Below the pieces are notes generated by a model. The model worked only from the letters and a program-made list of their open reading frames with translations, searched no databases and was not told the origin of the DNA. Both the position numbers and the translations under genes were made by a program. A stretch of 64,000 bases of DNA, taken from assembly GCA_029448655.1 (NCBI GenBank), contig JACCLO010000002.1, positions 3,906,001 through 3,970,000 on the forward strand, in the 5' to 3' direction. The DNA comes from Wolfiporia cocos. Lineage: Eukaryota > Basidiomycota > Agaricomycetes > Polyporales > Phaeolaceae. Of this stretch, positions 22,773 to 34,431 are shown piece by piece (within the stretch, counting starts at the first letter, position 1; each line of letters begins with the position of its first letter).

Positions 22773-24288
22773 TGTCTACCACTCTAAAATGCTGGGCTTT
22801 CGGACACCACGATTTTTCCAGTGAAAATGGTCTCTGCACGCATATGGGACACTGCAAGCAGTGGAAGCCAAAATTTGCGGAAATGATGAAAAAAAGAAAG
22901 GAACACGATGAAGAGGTCGTTCGCGCAGCAAAACTAGTGAGGGTTGAGGTTGACCGGGAAGTTTTTGAGGAGGCAGAAATCACAGAAAACTTGGATGTGG
23001 TACGTATACGCTCTTAGAATCCTTGGGTACTTATTGAGTCTCTACGCAGACTGGGGAAGCCATGCCGGAATTTGTGCAGGGTTCATCATCGGCACCAAAA
23101 CCACCCATTGCTGTGGATCGTGTGTACTCTGTCAGCTGTACAGGGTGCAAGCATTGCAGACCAGCACGTCTATTGGACTGTATACTAACTACCAATGAAG
23201 CTTTTGCCCTTCAAATGCCTGGGTCAGACGTCCTGCCGTGCCTGCCGTCCAATCCGCCCTTGCCTCACTCCATCTCACATGCAGTCGACCCAACGCCTGT
23301 CGGTGATATGTCTGTTCCCATACAAAATCCCCCATCTCCTGCCTTGCTAATTATTCCTGCCTCACCATCGTTTCACGACACAAAACCGGACAGCTTTGGT
23401 ATGTTTCGTCGATATTCTGTCGAACCCAAATCTATCCCACCCGACGCGAATTGTCTTAGTGATCTATGCAACATGCCTACGCTACAGTCCAATCCCATAC
23501 ACGATAACTCCTCTCGACCCTCACACTCTGCACACGCTGTTTCCTATGATAACCCCTACTGGCCATTTCCTAATAGCTCCATATACCGGTTCATGAACTG
23601 GGAGCAGAACGAGGTGAATCGGGTGGGTCACGGTAAATTACAGTCACTCCTCGACGACGTCCTTTTTGCGCCAGACTTCAATCTGTCTGATCTTGAAGGC
23701 TTGAATGTCACACATGAATGGGCACACGCGGATGCTGCTGCTGATGAGCAGATTGATCATTTTCCTGCCACGGAGGGATGGATGAATGATACGGTTACTG
23801 TCCCGCTGCCAAAGGAGGGTGTGAAGTGGGCTAAGGAAAATGATGCACCTGTCCTCGAAGTTCCTAACGTTTGGCACCGCAACTTGCTGCAAATGATTAA
23901 GTCAGTTTGTCGCAGTGAAGAGGCTGTGTATCACCATTGGGTCCCATTCAAGCAATATTGGAGACACCCTGAGGTCGACGATGATAACACCTCCAAGGAG
24001 GAATCCCCTGAGAAAATGGAAGATATTAGAATTTATTCGGAGTTGTACAACTCAGACACACTGCTCGATGAGTATGAAAAACTATGCGCTCAGCCCCGCG
24101 ATTCCGGCGACCCGCCTGACACTGAGGTGTCAATTGTGCCTATAATGTTATGGTCGGACTCCACGCACCTTACGAACTTCGGCAACGCTTCTCTGTGGCC
24201 AATTTACATGTACTTCGGTTCCATGTCAAAGTACATGTGTGGTAAGCCCACCGCTTCTGCGTCTCGTCACCTCACGTACATGCCTTCG
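22773..24288 (+). pseudogene. Plavaka transposase, exons 1-2
   Basis: Exon 1 (22773-22999, ATG at MSTTLKCWAFGHHDF) carries a C2H2-like finger (CWAFGHHDF then LCTHMGHC) and a charged helix. Exon 2 (about 23050-24288) has a Pro-rich stretch, then ENDAPVLEVPNVWHRNLLQ, and the landmark WSDSTHLTNFGNASLWPIY followed by MYFGSMSKYMCGKPTASAS. The latter block is the most conserved signature of the family and contains the first putative catalytic Asp. Neither exon has internal stops. Confidence 0.85.
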
Positions 24289-24345
24289 GTGAGTCTAATT
24301 TAACACATATTTGATTCTTGGCTCTTGGCTGATGATAAGGTCCAG

Positions 24346-26820
24346 CTCCCAGATTTTATACAAGATGTATATAAAGAGCTTTTTGGCTGTGCAGCCATGA
24401 GCGATGTTCTGCGCTTCTGCAAGTGCAAGCTTACAGAAGCGATTTGGAAACTTTTGCTCGATCCTGAATTCATGCACGCCTATGAGCATGGAATCCTTGA
24501 GCATTGCGGCGATGGCATACTTCGGTGACTGTTCCCCAGATTTTTTACATACTCTGCAGATTATCCAGAAAAGTGAATACGCGTATGCATGATAATTCTT
24601 TGGTTGATGGTTTTTTTAGGATCCTCTTAGCTTGCATTCGCTATCTTGCACAATGCCCCTGTCCTCGCTATTTAATCCGAAAATCTGACATCTCTGAGAT
24701 GGGAACCCCGACTGACTCTAGGCGACGTGAAAATGTCCGAGTCGACTCTCCCGCTATCCAAGACATAATCCGGTGTGTGCGTGGTCTGATTTTCAAGAAA
24801 GGGACTTCACTCAATAGCAAGCACCTGGCAAATATTCTCGATACAAAATCTCTGGTAACAACTAGGGTAAGTGTCTTCCTTAGAAATGATTTATTTTTTC
24901 ACTCACGAAGATTAGAGTGCATTTTCCACAAAGCTTTCAAAATTTGGCTTCAACTATTACTCGATGTTCGTGCCCGATTTAATGCATGAGTTCGAGCTTG
25001 GTGTGTGGAAGGCAATATTAACCCACCTCATGCGGATCCTGTACGTGGAGGGCAATGATAGCATCCAAACATTCAATCAACGGTAAGCCTATATCTATTA
25101 TTTGAAGTGATTTTTCACTGAATAGAACAGTTTCCGACGAGTACCTACATTTGGGCGTGACACCATAAGGCGTTTCAGCAGTAACATCTCGGCCATGAAG
25201 CAGTTGGCGGCCCGTGATTTTGAAGACATATTGCAGGTATGTTCTTGCTTAAATTGACATACATTCTGTCCATTCACTGATCAATGTCGCTAGTGTATTA
25301 CGCCAGTAATTGACTTGCTGCTGCCACAAGAACATAATGAGGTCGTACTCGATATGCTATGGAACCTCTGTTCGTGGCATGCCTTGGCGAAGCTACGACT
25401 GCACACGGAGGAGACACTGGTAATTTTCACGCAAGCTACTGAAGCACTCAGCGACTCCAACAGAGTCTTCGTCGTGACCACTTGTGAGGCATATCTCACT
25501 CAGGAGCTCCCAAAGGAGCACATGGCTCGTGGGAGGCGAGCTGCAGCTCTGCGCCAAGGGGCCACTACTGTCGGAACGGGTAAGAAAAAAGCAAAAGGTA
25601 AAGGAAAGGGGAAGGCTGTTGCCATCAGTCGAGAGGAAGACACGGCGGATGTGGAAAAACTTGAGCGGAAAATCAAAAAACTGAATTTGTCGACCTACAA
25701 ATTCCATGCTCTCGGGGACTATGTTCAAGTAATTCGTCAATTTGGCACTACTGACAACTACACTACACAGATTGTGTGTCGTTCCCATAATAATATTATT
25801 GCACACTGCTAACTATTGGCAGGGAGAGCTTGAGCACCGCAGGAGCAAGCGTTGGTATGCCCGCACTAACAAAAATAAATTTGTCGGCCAGATTGCGAAA
25901 CACGAGCAGCGAGTGCGATTGTTGCAGCGTATTGCAAACGAGGAGGAAACATGCAGGCTTGTGCTCCAGTGGCAGCGGTTGCATGGTGACACGGTGAGCA
26001 GCAACAAACAGGGAGAGGCTTCTGCCTCTCCAATCAGTGGCGCTGCGGCTGTCAAGATCACAACAGATGTACTGATCGCATCACGCACATCGCCTTACGA
26101 GCATTACCACATGTCCGACTATACACTGGTATGGAAAGACCTCCACTTGTGGCTAAAAGCGCACAAGGACGATTGCACTTTCGACGTACACAATCTTTTT
26201 TTAAAATCATATAGTATAATGATTTTGCAATCAGAATTTCCTCCCATCCTTGAAAGATCACCTTTTAGTGCGATTGTTAGGGCGATCTTGGGAGGGTGAT
26301 GAACACAATTTCACCAGGGAAGATCAAGATACAGTCAAGATCCTCGAAAACAAAATATATTTCCACAAAATTGTGCACGTCAACTACATGACTTACGACA
26401 TGCATCGTGCCCAGGATTCAATCAATCCGCACACTCATCCCAATGTCATGGTCATTTCACACGAGGACTATGGCCCTGATGTAGATACCCACCCTTATTG
26501 GTATGCGCGTGTCATCGGAATATTTCACGTCAACGTTGTACACACAGGAATCTTTTCGGTCTCACCAAAGCCGCAGCGCATGGATTTTTTGTGGGTGCGA
26601 TGGTTTGGGATGGATCCGGAAGAACCAGGCGGGTTTGATAGGTGCCGTCTCCCTCGTGTTGGATTTGTTCTGTGGGACGAGGAGGACCCGTTCGGTTTCC
26701 TCGACCCGGGCGATGTACTCCGTGCGGCTCATCTGATTCCGGCGTTTGCATACGGGCGCACCGACAGTCTCCTGGGGCGCTCGGACACCCGGCAGATCCA
26801 TGGCGAAGATGATCTGGACT
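24346..26820 (+). pseudogene. Plavaka transposase, middle exons
   Basis: Exons of about 24346-24572, 24619-24863, 24915-25082, 25132-25236, 25294-25770 and 25824-26100, plus a later stretch to 26820, give LPDFIQDVYKELFGC, RFFTYSADYPEK, CPCPRYLIRKSDISEMG, FVPDLMHEFELGVWKAILTH, RRVPTFGRDTIRRF, KYWYAR-like KRWYARTNKNKF and HPYWYARVIGIFHVNV. All are in family order. FVPDLMHEFELGVWK should hold later catalytic acids. An in-frame TGA at 24526-24528 sits where Arg is expected (GILR-R-LFPRFF). The frame reaches GEDDLDYV and then the solo LTR. Confidence 0.8.
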
Positions 26821-26823
26821 ACG

Positions 26824-27614
26824 TGTCACAGATTTATCTGGGGCTTACAGCATTTTTCCTATGATTATAGCAATTTACCTGGGATTTATACGTCTAACTA
26901 CAAGTCGTCTACGCCACTCACGCTTATGCTCACGCTTGGCTAACGCCTCGCTAACGCTAAGTGTAACCCTTGGCTCACGCTAAGCTAACCCTTGGCTCAC
27001 GCCAAACCACATGGTCTCGCCCGTCAGAGCAAGACTAGCCACGTCATAAGATCTTAGATCATAATGATAGGCCGAGCGCGGCACGCTCGCATAATTATGT
27101 CAACACGACCATACAGCATAATATTAGCAACAAGGCAATATCGCTGTTGGTCCGGCCTTTACGGCCATCGATACCCGGGCTGTGCCCGCGTTTATCACAG
27201 ATAATAAATAAACCTCCTCTCTTACTATTGGTGCGGCCATTACCGGCCCACACGGCCATTGTAGATAGGATCTATAAACAGTAGATAAGATAAGCTTCGC
27301 CCATTGGCAAAGCTGCATAACCCGGAAAGGTAGTACTATACAGTAGCACATGACCTCTCCGCATACATGTATTTAAGTAGGAGCCAAGCGCTCCATACTT
27401 CAGTTCTATTCTATCGTCGTTACCACGAATGCCCACCCGCGGAGTACCATAGGTACTCCCAGTGGACTACCATTGGTAGTCCCAAGCTTCGTCTGGTTTG
27501 CGGCTGCGCTACTATTCCACTAGCAACTGCTGCACTGGGTCCATCTTCCTCGTCTAGTCGCCCTAGTACCTCAGGATAGCGACTAGGTGAGTCCCACAGG
27601 ATAGATCTGTGTCA
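26824..27614 (+). mobile_element. Solo LTR (791 bp) in the Plavaka gene
   Basis: Starts TGTCACAG, ends CTGTGTCA, flanked by CTACG (26819-26823 and 27615-27619). TATTTAAG is followed by a small hairpin at 27380-27394 (GGAGC/GCTCC). Removing it restores the expected ...DDLDYVNYYVN... end of the exon. It contains a stretch of GCTAACGC/CTTGGCTCACGC short repeats near 26920-27005. Confidence 0.93.
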
Positions 27615-28037
27615 CTACGTCAATTATTATGTGAATATGTGGGTGGTTTTTTGTTCACTTTTGCCTGTCAAATAAACTGATTTTTGGTTAGCCATGTTGA
27701 CAGGGACATGTTCATGCGGTACCTTGGTGGTGGCATAGGCCACAAGGGCAATATGACAAGTACGCTAGCGGGAACGCTCGATAATATGGAAGATGCAAGT
27801 CCCGAAGATGTGGATGACGGGGGGTCCGACCGTCAACAGCCCGTCGGCGATGACCTCGACGATGAAGAAGTCGACTACGGGTATGTGGCCGAACAGGATG
27901 ACGCCGGGGCCGATCGCGATCCACACGAAAGCGGAGCAGACCTCGAGGAGGAGGAAGACGGTGATTTGGGTCCAGAAGAGGGGCACGAAATCGATGCGGG
28001 GCTGTCCTACGACGACTACAAATTCTCGCCCTTATAA
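27615..28037 (+). pseudogene. Plavaka gene, last exon
   Basis: After the LTR a few codons and a short intron ending TTGGTTAG lead to DVDRDMFMRYLGGGIGHKG, the standard end of this protein family. A very acidic tail (ASPEDVDDGGSD ... LEEEEDGDLGPEEGHE) and a TAA at 28035 follow. Confidence 0.8.
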
Positions 28038-28168
28038 TCCACTTCAACTCCCTTCGTATGTATTTGTGTCACTTTCCTTCGCGATTTTCCTAATTTTTCG
28101 TGCCCAGACGCCTCCCACATAATGCGCACACAAGATTGTGCGCTTTAGCGGAGAGTAGCTAATCCTTA

Positions 28169-28857
28169 AGGCTCCAACCATATAATATACATGTACAGGA
28201 AATCAGTAAATATATGGTATATGGTATATACATGGTATATACATAGTATATACATGGTTTACATGGTTTTCAGATGGTAGATTTTTCAGACGTCTTGACA
28301 TAGCCGTTGCCTTGCCCATATGGCTATGGAGATTGTCTCCTCCTTCAACAACATGTCACAGGTATCAGCACTTGGCTGACGCAAGGAAACAAATTGGTGT
28401 TCAGTATTCACCAGCCACACTAGTAGCTGGAATGGCTTAGGAATTGTGCACAATGTGTGAGATGATGGGAAACTTTTACACATGAGTCTAATGCATGATG
28501 CAATCACTATGTGGGATAATATATAGCATAAACATAAATCTGATCTTACCTTCTGCCAAATGAGAGGGTAAGCAGAGTGTGTGAATTATGACTTAACATC
28601 TTTGCATTTGTGCAGTGGCCACCAGATTGTCCAAATCTCATATTGCCACTGCACCATACAATCTGTAAGACACATAACTGGCTCAAGTACATATTCAAAA
28701 CAACAATTTGAGGGTCTAATATGAATGCATTCACAACAACCATATACCATATAATATACCATGTATAAACCATGTACTCGGCCATGTGTAAATACATGTA
28801 TATAGTATATATATAAAACCATGTATACATGGTATATACATTATATGGTTGGAGCCT
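28169..28857. mobile_element. TA-flanked inverted-repeat element (689 bp)
   Basis: Ends AGGCTCCAACCATATAAT and its complement at 28840-28857, with a TA dinucleotide on both sides (28167-28168 and 28858-28859). The ends continue into TATAC/GTATA-rich sequence. Short minus-strand frames inside contain no transposase I recognise. The TA duplication suggests a Tc1/mariner-type mover; that is inference. Confidence 0.75.
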
Positions 28858-29064
28858 TACTAATCCTGTACCGGCACTGTACTCGACGGGGTGCCGCCAC
28901 CGTTTTTTTTCCCCTTGAACTCATTGTATCATTACTGTGGTTGTAACCTGTAGTACATGTATCCATAAGTTTCTGTTTCGCGTGCTCTCTGAGGATCTGT
29001 GTTTAGACTGTGCCTCCTGTTACTGCCACTGGTACTGCTGTGCTCGTTAGTCCTTCCATGACTA

Positions 29065-29335
29065 TGTCCATCCTCTTTGATTCTGCAAATAATAGATCCG
29101 TCCTCTTTGGTCCTGCAATCCACATGCCCGTCCTCTTGGGTCCTGCAAATATTATTTCGGTCCTCTTTGATCCTGCAACAAACATGGTGGTCCTCATTTA
29201 TCCTGCAAATAACATGTCGGTCCTCTTTGATCCTGCAATTAGTATTTCGGTCCTCGTTGATCCTACAAAATATATTGCGGTCCTCGCTGATCCTACAAAA
29301 TATATTTCGATCCTCGTTGATCCTGCAAGTACCCC
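29065..29335 (+). repeat. 30-bp minisatellite (~9 copies)
   Basis: The 30-mer beginning TCCTCTTTGATCCTGCAAAT repeats head to tail about nine times. Because 30 is divisible by three, long frames appear on both strands encoding 10-residue repeats (VLFDPANNMS-like on plus, KRTEIIFAGP-like on minus). No start context, introns or homology support a gene. Confidence 0.8.
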
Positions 29336-29448
29336 GCGCATAGTATCTGCTCGTATCTACGTATATCTACCGAGCTGCTATTTACAATAGTTAGCGGACT
29401 AGATATGAGAGCTCGCGTTTTGCCGATGACGGTGATACGCAAGGTACG

Positions 29449-29850
29449 GCTGACGCGCGCCGCCCGCAGGTCCCGCTACATATCAGTCCTCCGGAGCGCT
29501 CGATGACCTCCTCCGGGAGATCATCTTCGAGCTGTGTTGAGCTCCTGTAGCGGTTGCCAAGTCAGAATACAGTGTGCGGCCATCTGCCTACATCCGATGC
29601 TGTCATATGCAGGGAAATGCCGAACGCGCTATGGCGCGGTCCAAATTGCTCTGGAAAGTAATGTGATACTCAACGAACATTACAGATCATCATGTCCTGT
29701 TCACCCCATATAACCTCAAAGCATGGCATTGTGGCGGTGTACCGCATGCTGGTGTGGCCTATAATACTCCGAAGGCGGCAGACAGTGATGTCAATCATGC
29801 TGATTTCGTTGGTTGTCAGTGAGCTTTCTATGGCTGCTTATCACCATGTG
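29449..29850 (+). repeat. Dispersed ~400-bp repeat, copy 2
   Basis: Matches 774-1170 throughout, same strand, with scattered substitutions and an insertion of about 8 bp near 29661. No terminal features found. Confidence 0.75.
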
Positions 29851-30108
29851 TGTGGCGATCAATCATAGTACATGCCGACCCGGTATCTCACCTCCAGGCA
29901 AAGGGTGACCGCCTGGGGTTGAGCCAAGTTCTCAGATGTGTCCCAACTGTTCGTACGTCTTCAGCGCTTAGGGCTTGAGCCAAACAAATTGAATCATGCG
30001 TCTGTGTTCCAGAGGTGTGCAACAGACGCTTGCGGGATATAAGGACGTGTGAGGGCTTGGCTCAGTAAAGAGGTGCTCCCTCCCAGCACACGGGCTCGAG
30101 AATTCGAC
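29851..30108. other. Presumed promoter region of the DUF6533 gene
   Basis: Unique sequence upstream of the ATG at 30109. No strong TATA box or other motif stands out. Confidence 0.3.
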
Positions 30109-32534
30109 ATGGCAGCATCTTCGAATGAAAATATTGCTGAGCTGATCACCACGTTGGACCAGGGGTATGTTGTACCTTCACTTTGCTCTCTGGTGACTCA
30201 GATCGTGGACAGGGCTGTTACGATATACGTTCAACAAGCTGCTAACTGTGCGTTCGCGTATTCTCCTTGTTTTTTGGTGCATCATGCAATCTGATTAACG
30301 TATTCCGGATGTTTGGCAGGTCTTATCTCTTACGAATACGCTATCACTTTATCAGACGAGGTTGCGCTTGTATGGGGAAGTGGCGGGTTGGTTTCTAAAT
30401 GGCTGTTCTTAGTGAACAGATATAGTACCCTGGTGTACACGTTACTTGTGATCTTGGGTGTTCTGCCTTTTGACACAATTCCTGTGAGTCCCAATTGTTT
30501 GTGGTCTTCCTTGCAAAATCTGATCGATGTTCGCCGTAATAGAGGTTCGCGCATCAGTAGCATGTCTGTTCACGCGCTTATTGTCCTCCAAATTGTAGCT
30601 GTGTGACATATAATGTTGTGAACACACTTTTTGAGCTGATTCCACTTCTCCTCTGGGCAGGTAAGAACCGCGCTTCATGGGAGAGGAATGGCTGACTTCA
30701 TCATCGAATGGCAGTATTCTCAGGCATCCGCGTGTATGCCATCTCCAGTCCGGGGTATAGGTGGTATCTCGTCTGTTTAGCGGTGACACTGGGACTGGTA
30801 CCTGTCGTAAGCAATGCGGTAAGCCATCGAGCTACGGCTCCTCCACAGCTACCTCACATCACGTACAGTATAACCTTGTGGAAACAGGGTATACGATCAG
30901 CAAATCAGGACAGAGCGGCGATACAGCTGTTTGTTACAGCATCAGTTTGGTCTCCGCTACCACAAACAACTTGTGAGTGGGTTCAAATTGGATCCCTGGA
31001 GCAATGCTGAGAATATGACCTGTGTTCGTAGATGTTTGTATTTGATATCATGGTGGCTGTGCAAATATCCGGCTGATTGTCCGAGTAGTGGCTGTGGAGG
31101 GACTTCAGTCAATTGTCTTAATCTGCCAACTGCCCTTCGCTTAAGAAATTGCAGTTGCGAGCTAGGTTTGCACGCAGATTAATCTGCTAACTGCGGCAGA
31201 TTAATCTACTGTGACAATAAAATGGCACATCCCGGATTCGAACCAAGGACCTTAGCGCAGATGAGAATAACAGCATCACAGTGTAAATAGCCAACTGAGC
31301 CATTGTGGCAACAATTACCATTGACCAATTAAAATATATATAATGCAAATTTTACACACAATTTTTGCAAATCATCAAGGCAACTAACTGCTCCAACAAG
31401 CATACAGAAATCAATGATAGTGGTAGCTTGATTTACCATGCTTGACCTGGAGCAACTCACCATGGGAAAGCTGAATACACTGGAATCACAGGTCTTGAGA
31501 GGCAGATTCATTTATATTTGTGTTATGGAAGATGTTAAACTGCAAAAATGAAGTTTACAAAATACTCTATATATTGCTTAAAATGGAGGTGACAACAATT
31601 GCACTGTAGCTCAGTTGGCTAGTTATGCTGCGATGCTGTTATTCTCATCTGTGCTAAGGTCCTTGGTTCGAATCCGGGATGTGCCATTTTATTGTCACAG
31701 TAGATTAATCTGCCACAGTTAGCAGATTAATCTGCGTGCAAACCTAGCTCGCAACTGTGATTTCTTAAGCGAAGGGCAGTTGGCAGATTAAGATAATTGA
31801 CTGAAACTCTACGGCTGTGATCACCCGCTCATGTTCTATCGCATCTGATGTACTCGTCCTTGCCATAACGTGGATTGCCTTGGAGCCTGCGCGGCTAGGC
31901 AGGCTCATCGGCACGCATGCCCTCGTGGGAATACTATTACGGGATGGTGGGTCTTTCCCAGTGGTTGTCGATTGCTGCTACATTGCTTACAGAATCTCGA
32001 TATTAGGCATCGTATGTTTTACGTATGCATCTGGACATAGCTAGATGGTGCAAACTAACGAGTCCTCTTCTCATTCCAGGTTTCTGCTACTTCTGAACAT
32101 AGCGCAAGTCGGCCTGTATATGACAGATGTAAGCTCATCACAGATGCTGGTTTGCGCATCTCGTTGACCTGCAGGTTATCACTAGAGAACATACAGCGGA
32201 GTGTGCGGGGCTCTTCTTTCGCCGTATGTCTGGGCGCCTGGTCCTATACTAATATTTGACTAACAAACGCTGTTGCAGGATGACGTCGATCGTAATTTCC
32301 CGCATGCTGCTCAACATGCGTGGCACTCAGCGAGATGCTGATACGGAGGGTCGCAGTTCGGAGCATGCTACTGCTAGCAGCACACAGACACAAATCACCG
32401 AGTGGAGCATTTCGGTGGTCGTGAACATCTCGGGGTGGCGGACGGATGCCTCTACAGGCTCGTCGCCAGAACACGGGGACATGGGACAGCCTCAAACTGC
32501 GGAACGTGTGTCCGCTGATGGCATACCAGACTAA
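30109..32534 (+). CDS. DUF6533-domain multi-pass membrane protein
   Basis: Exons read MAASSNENIAELITTLDQG; then DRAVTIYVQQAANC joined to LISYEYAITLSDEVALVWGS and WLFLVNRYSTLVYTLLVIL (the DUF6533 signature); FELIPLLLWA; SGIRVYAISSPGYRWYLVCL; VCYSISLVSATTNN; then beyond a large intron ITRSCSIASDVLVLAITWI and LVGILLRDG; FLLLLNIAQVGLYM; and TSIVISRMLLNMRG with a hydrophilic tail to the stop at 32532. The order matches the usual seven-helix Agaricomycete family of unknown function. The intron from about 30975 to 31815 contains two inverted SINEs. No clear AG acceptor lies next to the exon after it, so the gene may no longer splice correctly. Confidence 0.7.
31098..31310 (-). mobile_element. tRNA-derived SINE, copy 3
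   Basis: Minus-strand SINE with the head at the right: B box complement GGATTCGAACC near 31240-31250 and A box complement CCAACTGAGCCA near 31290-31301. The tail runs leftward to GACTTCAGTCAATT at 31098. It is nearly identical to the complement of copy 4 over the whole head. Confidence 0.85.
31600..31812 (+). mobile_element. tRNA-derived SINE, copy 4
   Basis: Head with A box TAGCTCAGTTGG and B box GGTTCGAATCC, a TTTTATT linker, twin GCAGATTAATCTGC motifs and the family tail ending ATTGACTGAAACTCT. Head to head with copy 3 across about 290 bp of AT-rich DNA, and bordered on the inside by CAACAATT on both sides. The pair could fold into a hairpin of over 200 bp in the host intron. Confidence 0.85.
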
Positions 32535-33289
32535 ACGGCTACAGTCATTTATCGGTCCTTGAGACACCATCACTCCTTGAGACGCTGAGGTACTTTTTCA
32601 ATTCTCTGCAATGTTCCTGTCAAAAATCGGCCTCGGACTTCATTCACGTACAATTATATACATGAGCACAGATCTATTCATGCACATTCACGAACTAGAT
32701 CTTCGCTGAGAGAGCAAGCATTTTTGTGGTGTTCGCAAAACCGAAATTTAATTGCAAGATCGCAGTCCATGTGAATAATTTATGTGCCATTGTAGGATCT
32801 CAGAGTGAAACTATATACTGAGACACTTCCCTGCTGCTGTTTTTGGAGCAGACGGGTGTGGCTTTGATGAATAAATAACGAAACTGTATATGCAGCACTT
32901 GTCTAATCAGGCACATAGTGTCACATCACACTTTCCTAAATAGTGTGAGCTCCTGGATCAGCTACTCTACATTCAGTACAGCATCACGTTTTTTGCATAG
33001 TCCACACTCCTAGTATCATGGTAACAAAACTTATTACATGAACATGTGCCCATGATATTTTACAACATTTTTGAACAGCCCAGTTCATGCTAGGGTGAGG
33101 TTAAATACAAGTCCGAGGCTCCATAAGATTGTGCTGTCTCAAACACCAATAAATGACTGTATGTAGAAATTGCACTCAAGGCCAGCAAACATTCACTATC
33201 AACCACCACCAGTGACACAGCAAGTATCTCCCACATAGTCTATAGACAAACACACAATCTCCTCAATCTGTCACAGGTATTACTATGAT
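32535..33289. other. No recognisable gene
   Basis: AT-rich sequence between the DUF6533 gene and the first LTR of element A. Nothing supported was seen. Confidence 0.4.
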
Positions 33290-33667
33290 TGTCACAAGCC
33301 AATTTTCTCCAACTAGCTAACGACTAGTGACGGACTCCAAACCCTTATCTTATCTAAGGGCCTGCCTATCAATCACGTGCAAGGACCCTAAACACCCCAC
33401 ATGTGAGACCTAACCTCTGGACACTCTGTGCCGTGTACTATACCCCATTATAGGGTTACCTACGATATAATGAACTATCAGCTTATGTAATACTATACAA
33501 CAGCCAAACATGTACAAACAGTAGAATAGCATATATACTGGCCAGCAAGCTGGGTAGCACCCCAGACTCATCTTGGCCTTATACACCTTGAGTAGCCTCA
33601 GATCAGGAATATGCCTTTGTGTGAGTTCTATTCCCCTGAGTCATTGCTTGAGATTGTGCTTGTGTCA
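33290..33667 (+). repeat. 5' LTR of element A (378 bp)
   Basis: Starts TGTCACAAGCC and ends GCTTGTGTCA. Followed by TAAGACAAGTCTCCCCC, almost the same as the sequence after the 5' LTR of element B, which supports its being a 5' LTR rather than a solo one. ATATATAC is followed by a small hairpin (33550-33565, CTGGG/CCCAG). Confidence 0.75.
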
Positions 33668-34431
33668 TAAGACAAGTCTCCCCCATACAGTGGTCTTACC
33701 CTGTACAACCCCAGCACACTAGGGGCAAAGTGCATCATTTCTTTTGCTCTTGCTTGACTTTGGTCATCCGAGCACGTGATTTGATTATCATACCTGCTAC
33801 ATCCCAGGGTTAAGGGATTTGGGTTCTGGGGAATCACTGCATCGAACAGCATGTAGGGGACCTCTCCTACCATTGTGTTGAAGCTACTGGATCACCATCG
33901 TGCAATGCAGCATAAAGATCTTGGGTTACACCCCCACCATGGTAACTGTGCACCTGATGCGTAATAGTCAAAGGTGTTAAGGGGTCCCATGGCAGTTTAC
34001 CAGCACACTGGGTGATTATATACGGCCATTACTGGCCCGACTATATGCGCATTACTGCGCCCCCATTACCTACACAACCCAGCACCTTACCAGCGGCCAA
34101 AGGGGCTAGACAATGCCCATACTGTATGCCACTTGGCTATACGGTAGAGTTTTACATGCCCCATCACATAGGCAGATAGTTCCCGTACCCCCAGTATCCT
34201 GAATTAGCTTTGGGGCTGGACGGGGTTTCAGAGGCTGAGATTACTTGCCGGCCTTGGGCAGAAAACCCCTCGGCATTTCTTGGCACACCTCCAAAAAGAG
34301 GTGGTCTCAGTTTAGAGTGGATTTGAAGTTTCTAACTATCACCCCGATAGCCTCTAGCAGGTCCCACAGTGGGTGGGTAGCGCTTTGAATTGCAACTCTA
34401 CCTTTTTACATACAAACCTTCTCTACATACA

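Larger units (their letters stand above)
22773..28037 (+). mobile_element. Plavaka (CMC superfamily) DNA transposon gene region
   Basis: A multi-exon gene of the Plavaka class, a basidiomycete branch of CMC transposons. It starts with a zinc-finger-like exon, passes through the transposase core and ends with an acidic tail. A 791-bp solo LTR lies between the penultimate and last exons, and one in-frame TGA occurs at 24526-24528 where the family has Arg. It is therefore probably inactive. Terminal inverted repeats were not found. The upstream repeat array (21.5-22.7 kb) may mark the left end. Confidence 0.8.

Noticed and set aside
29003..29390. Repeat protein ORFs on both strands, or a CRISPR-like array
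   Set aside because: Both ORFs come from a 30-bp minisatellite; units are contiguous without spacers and there are no cas genes.
31602..31690. tRNA gene on the plus strand
   Set aside because: Same reason. The T stem has wobble pairs, no clear anticodon arm could be drawn, and the SINE tail follows.
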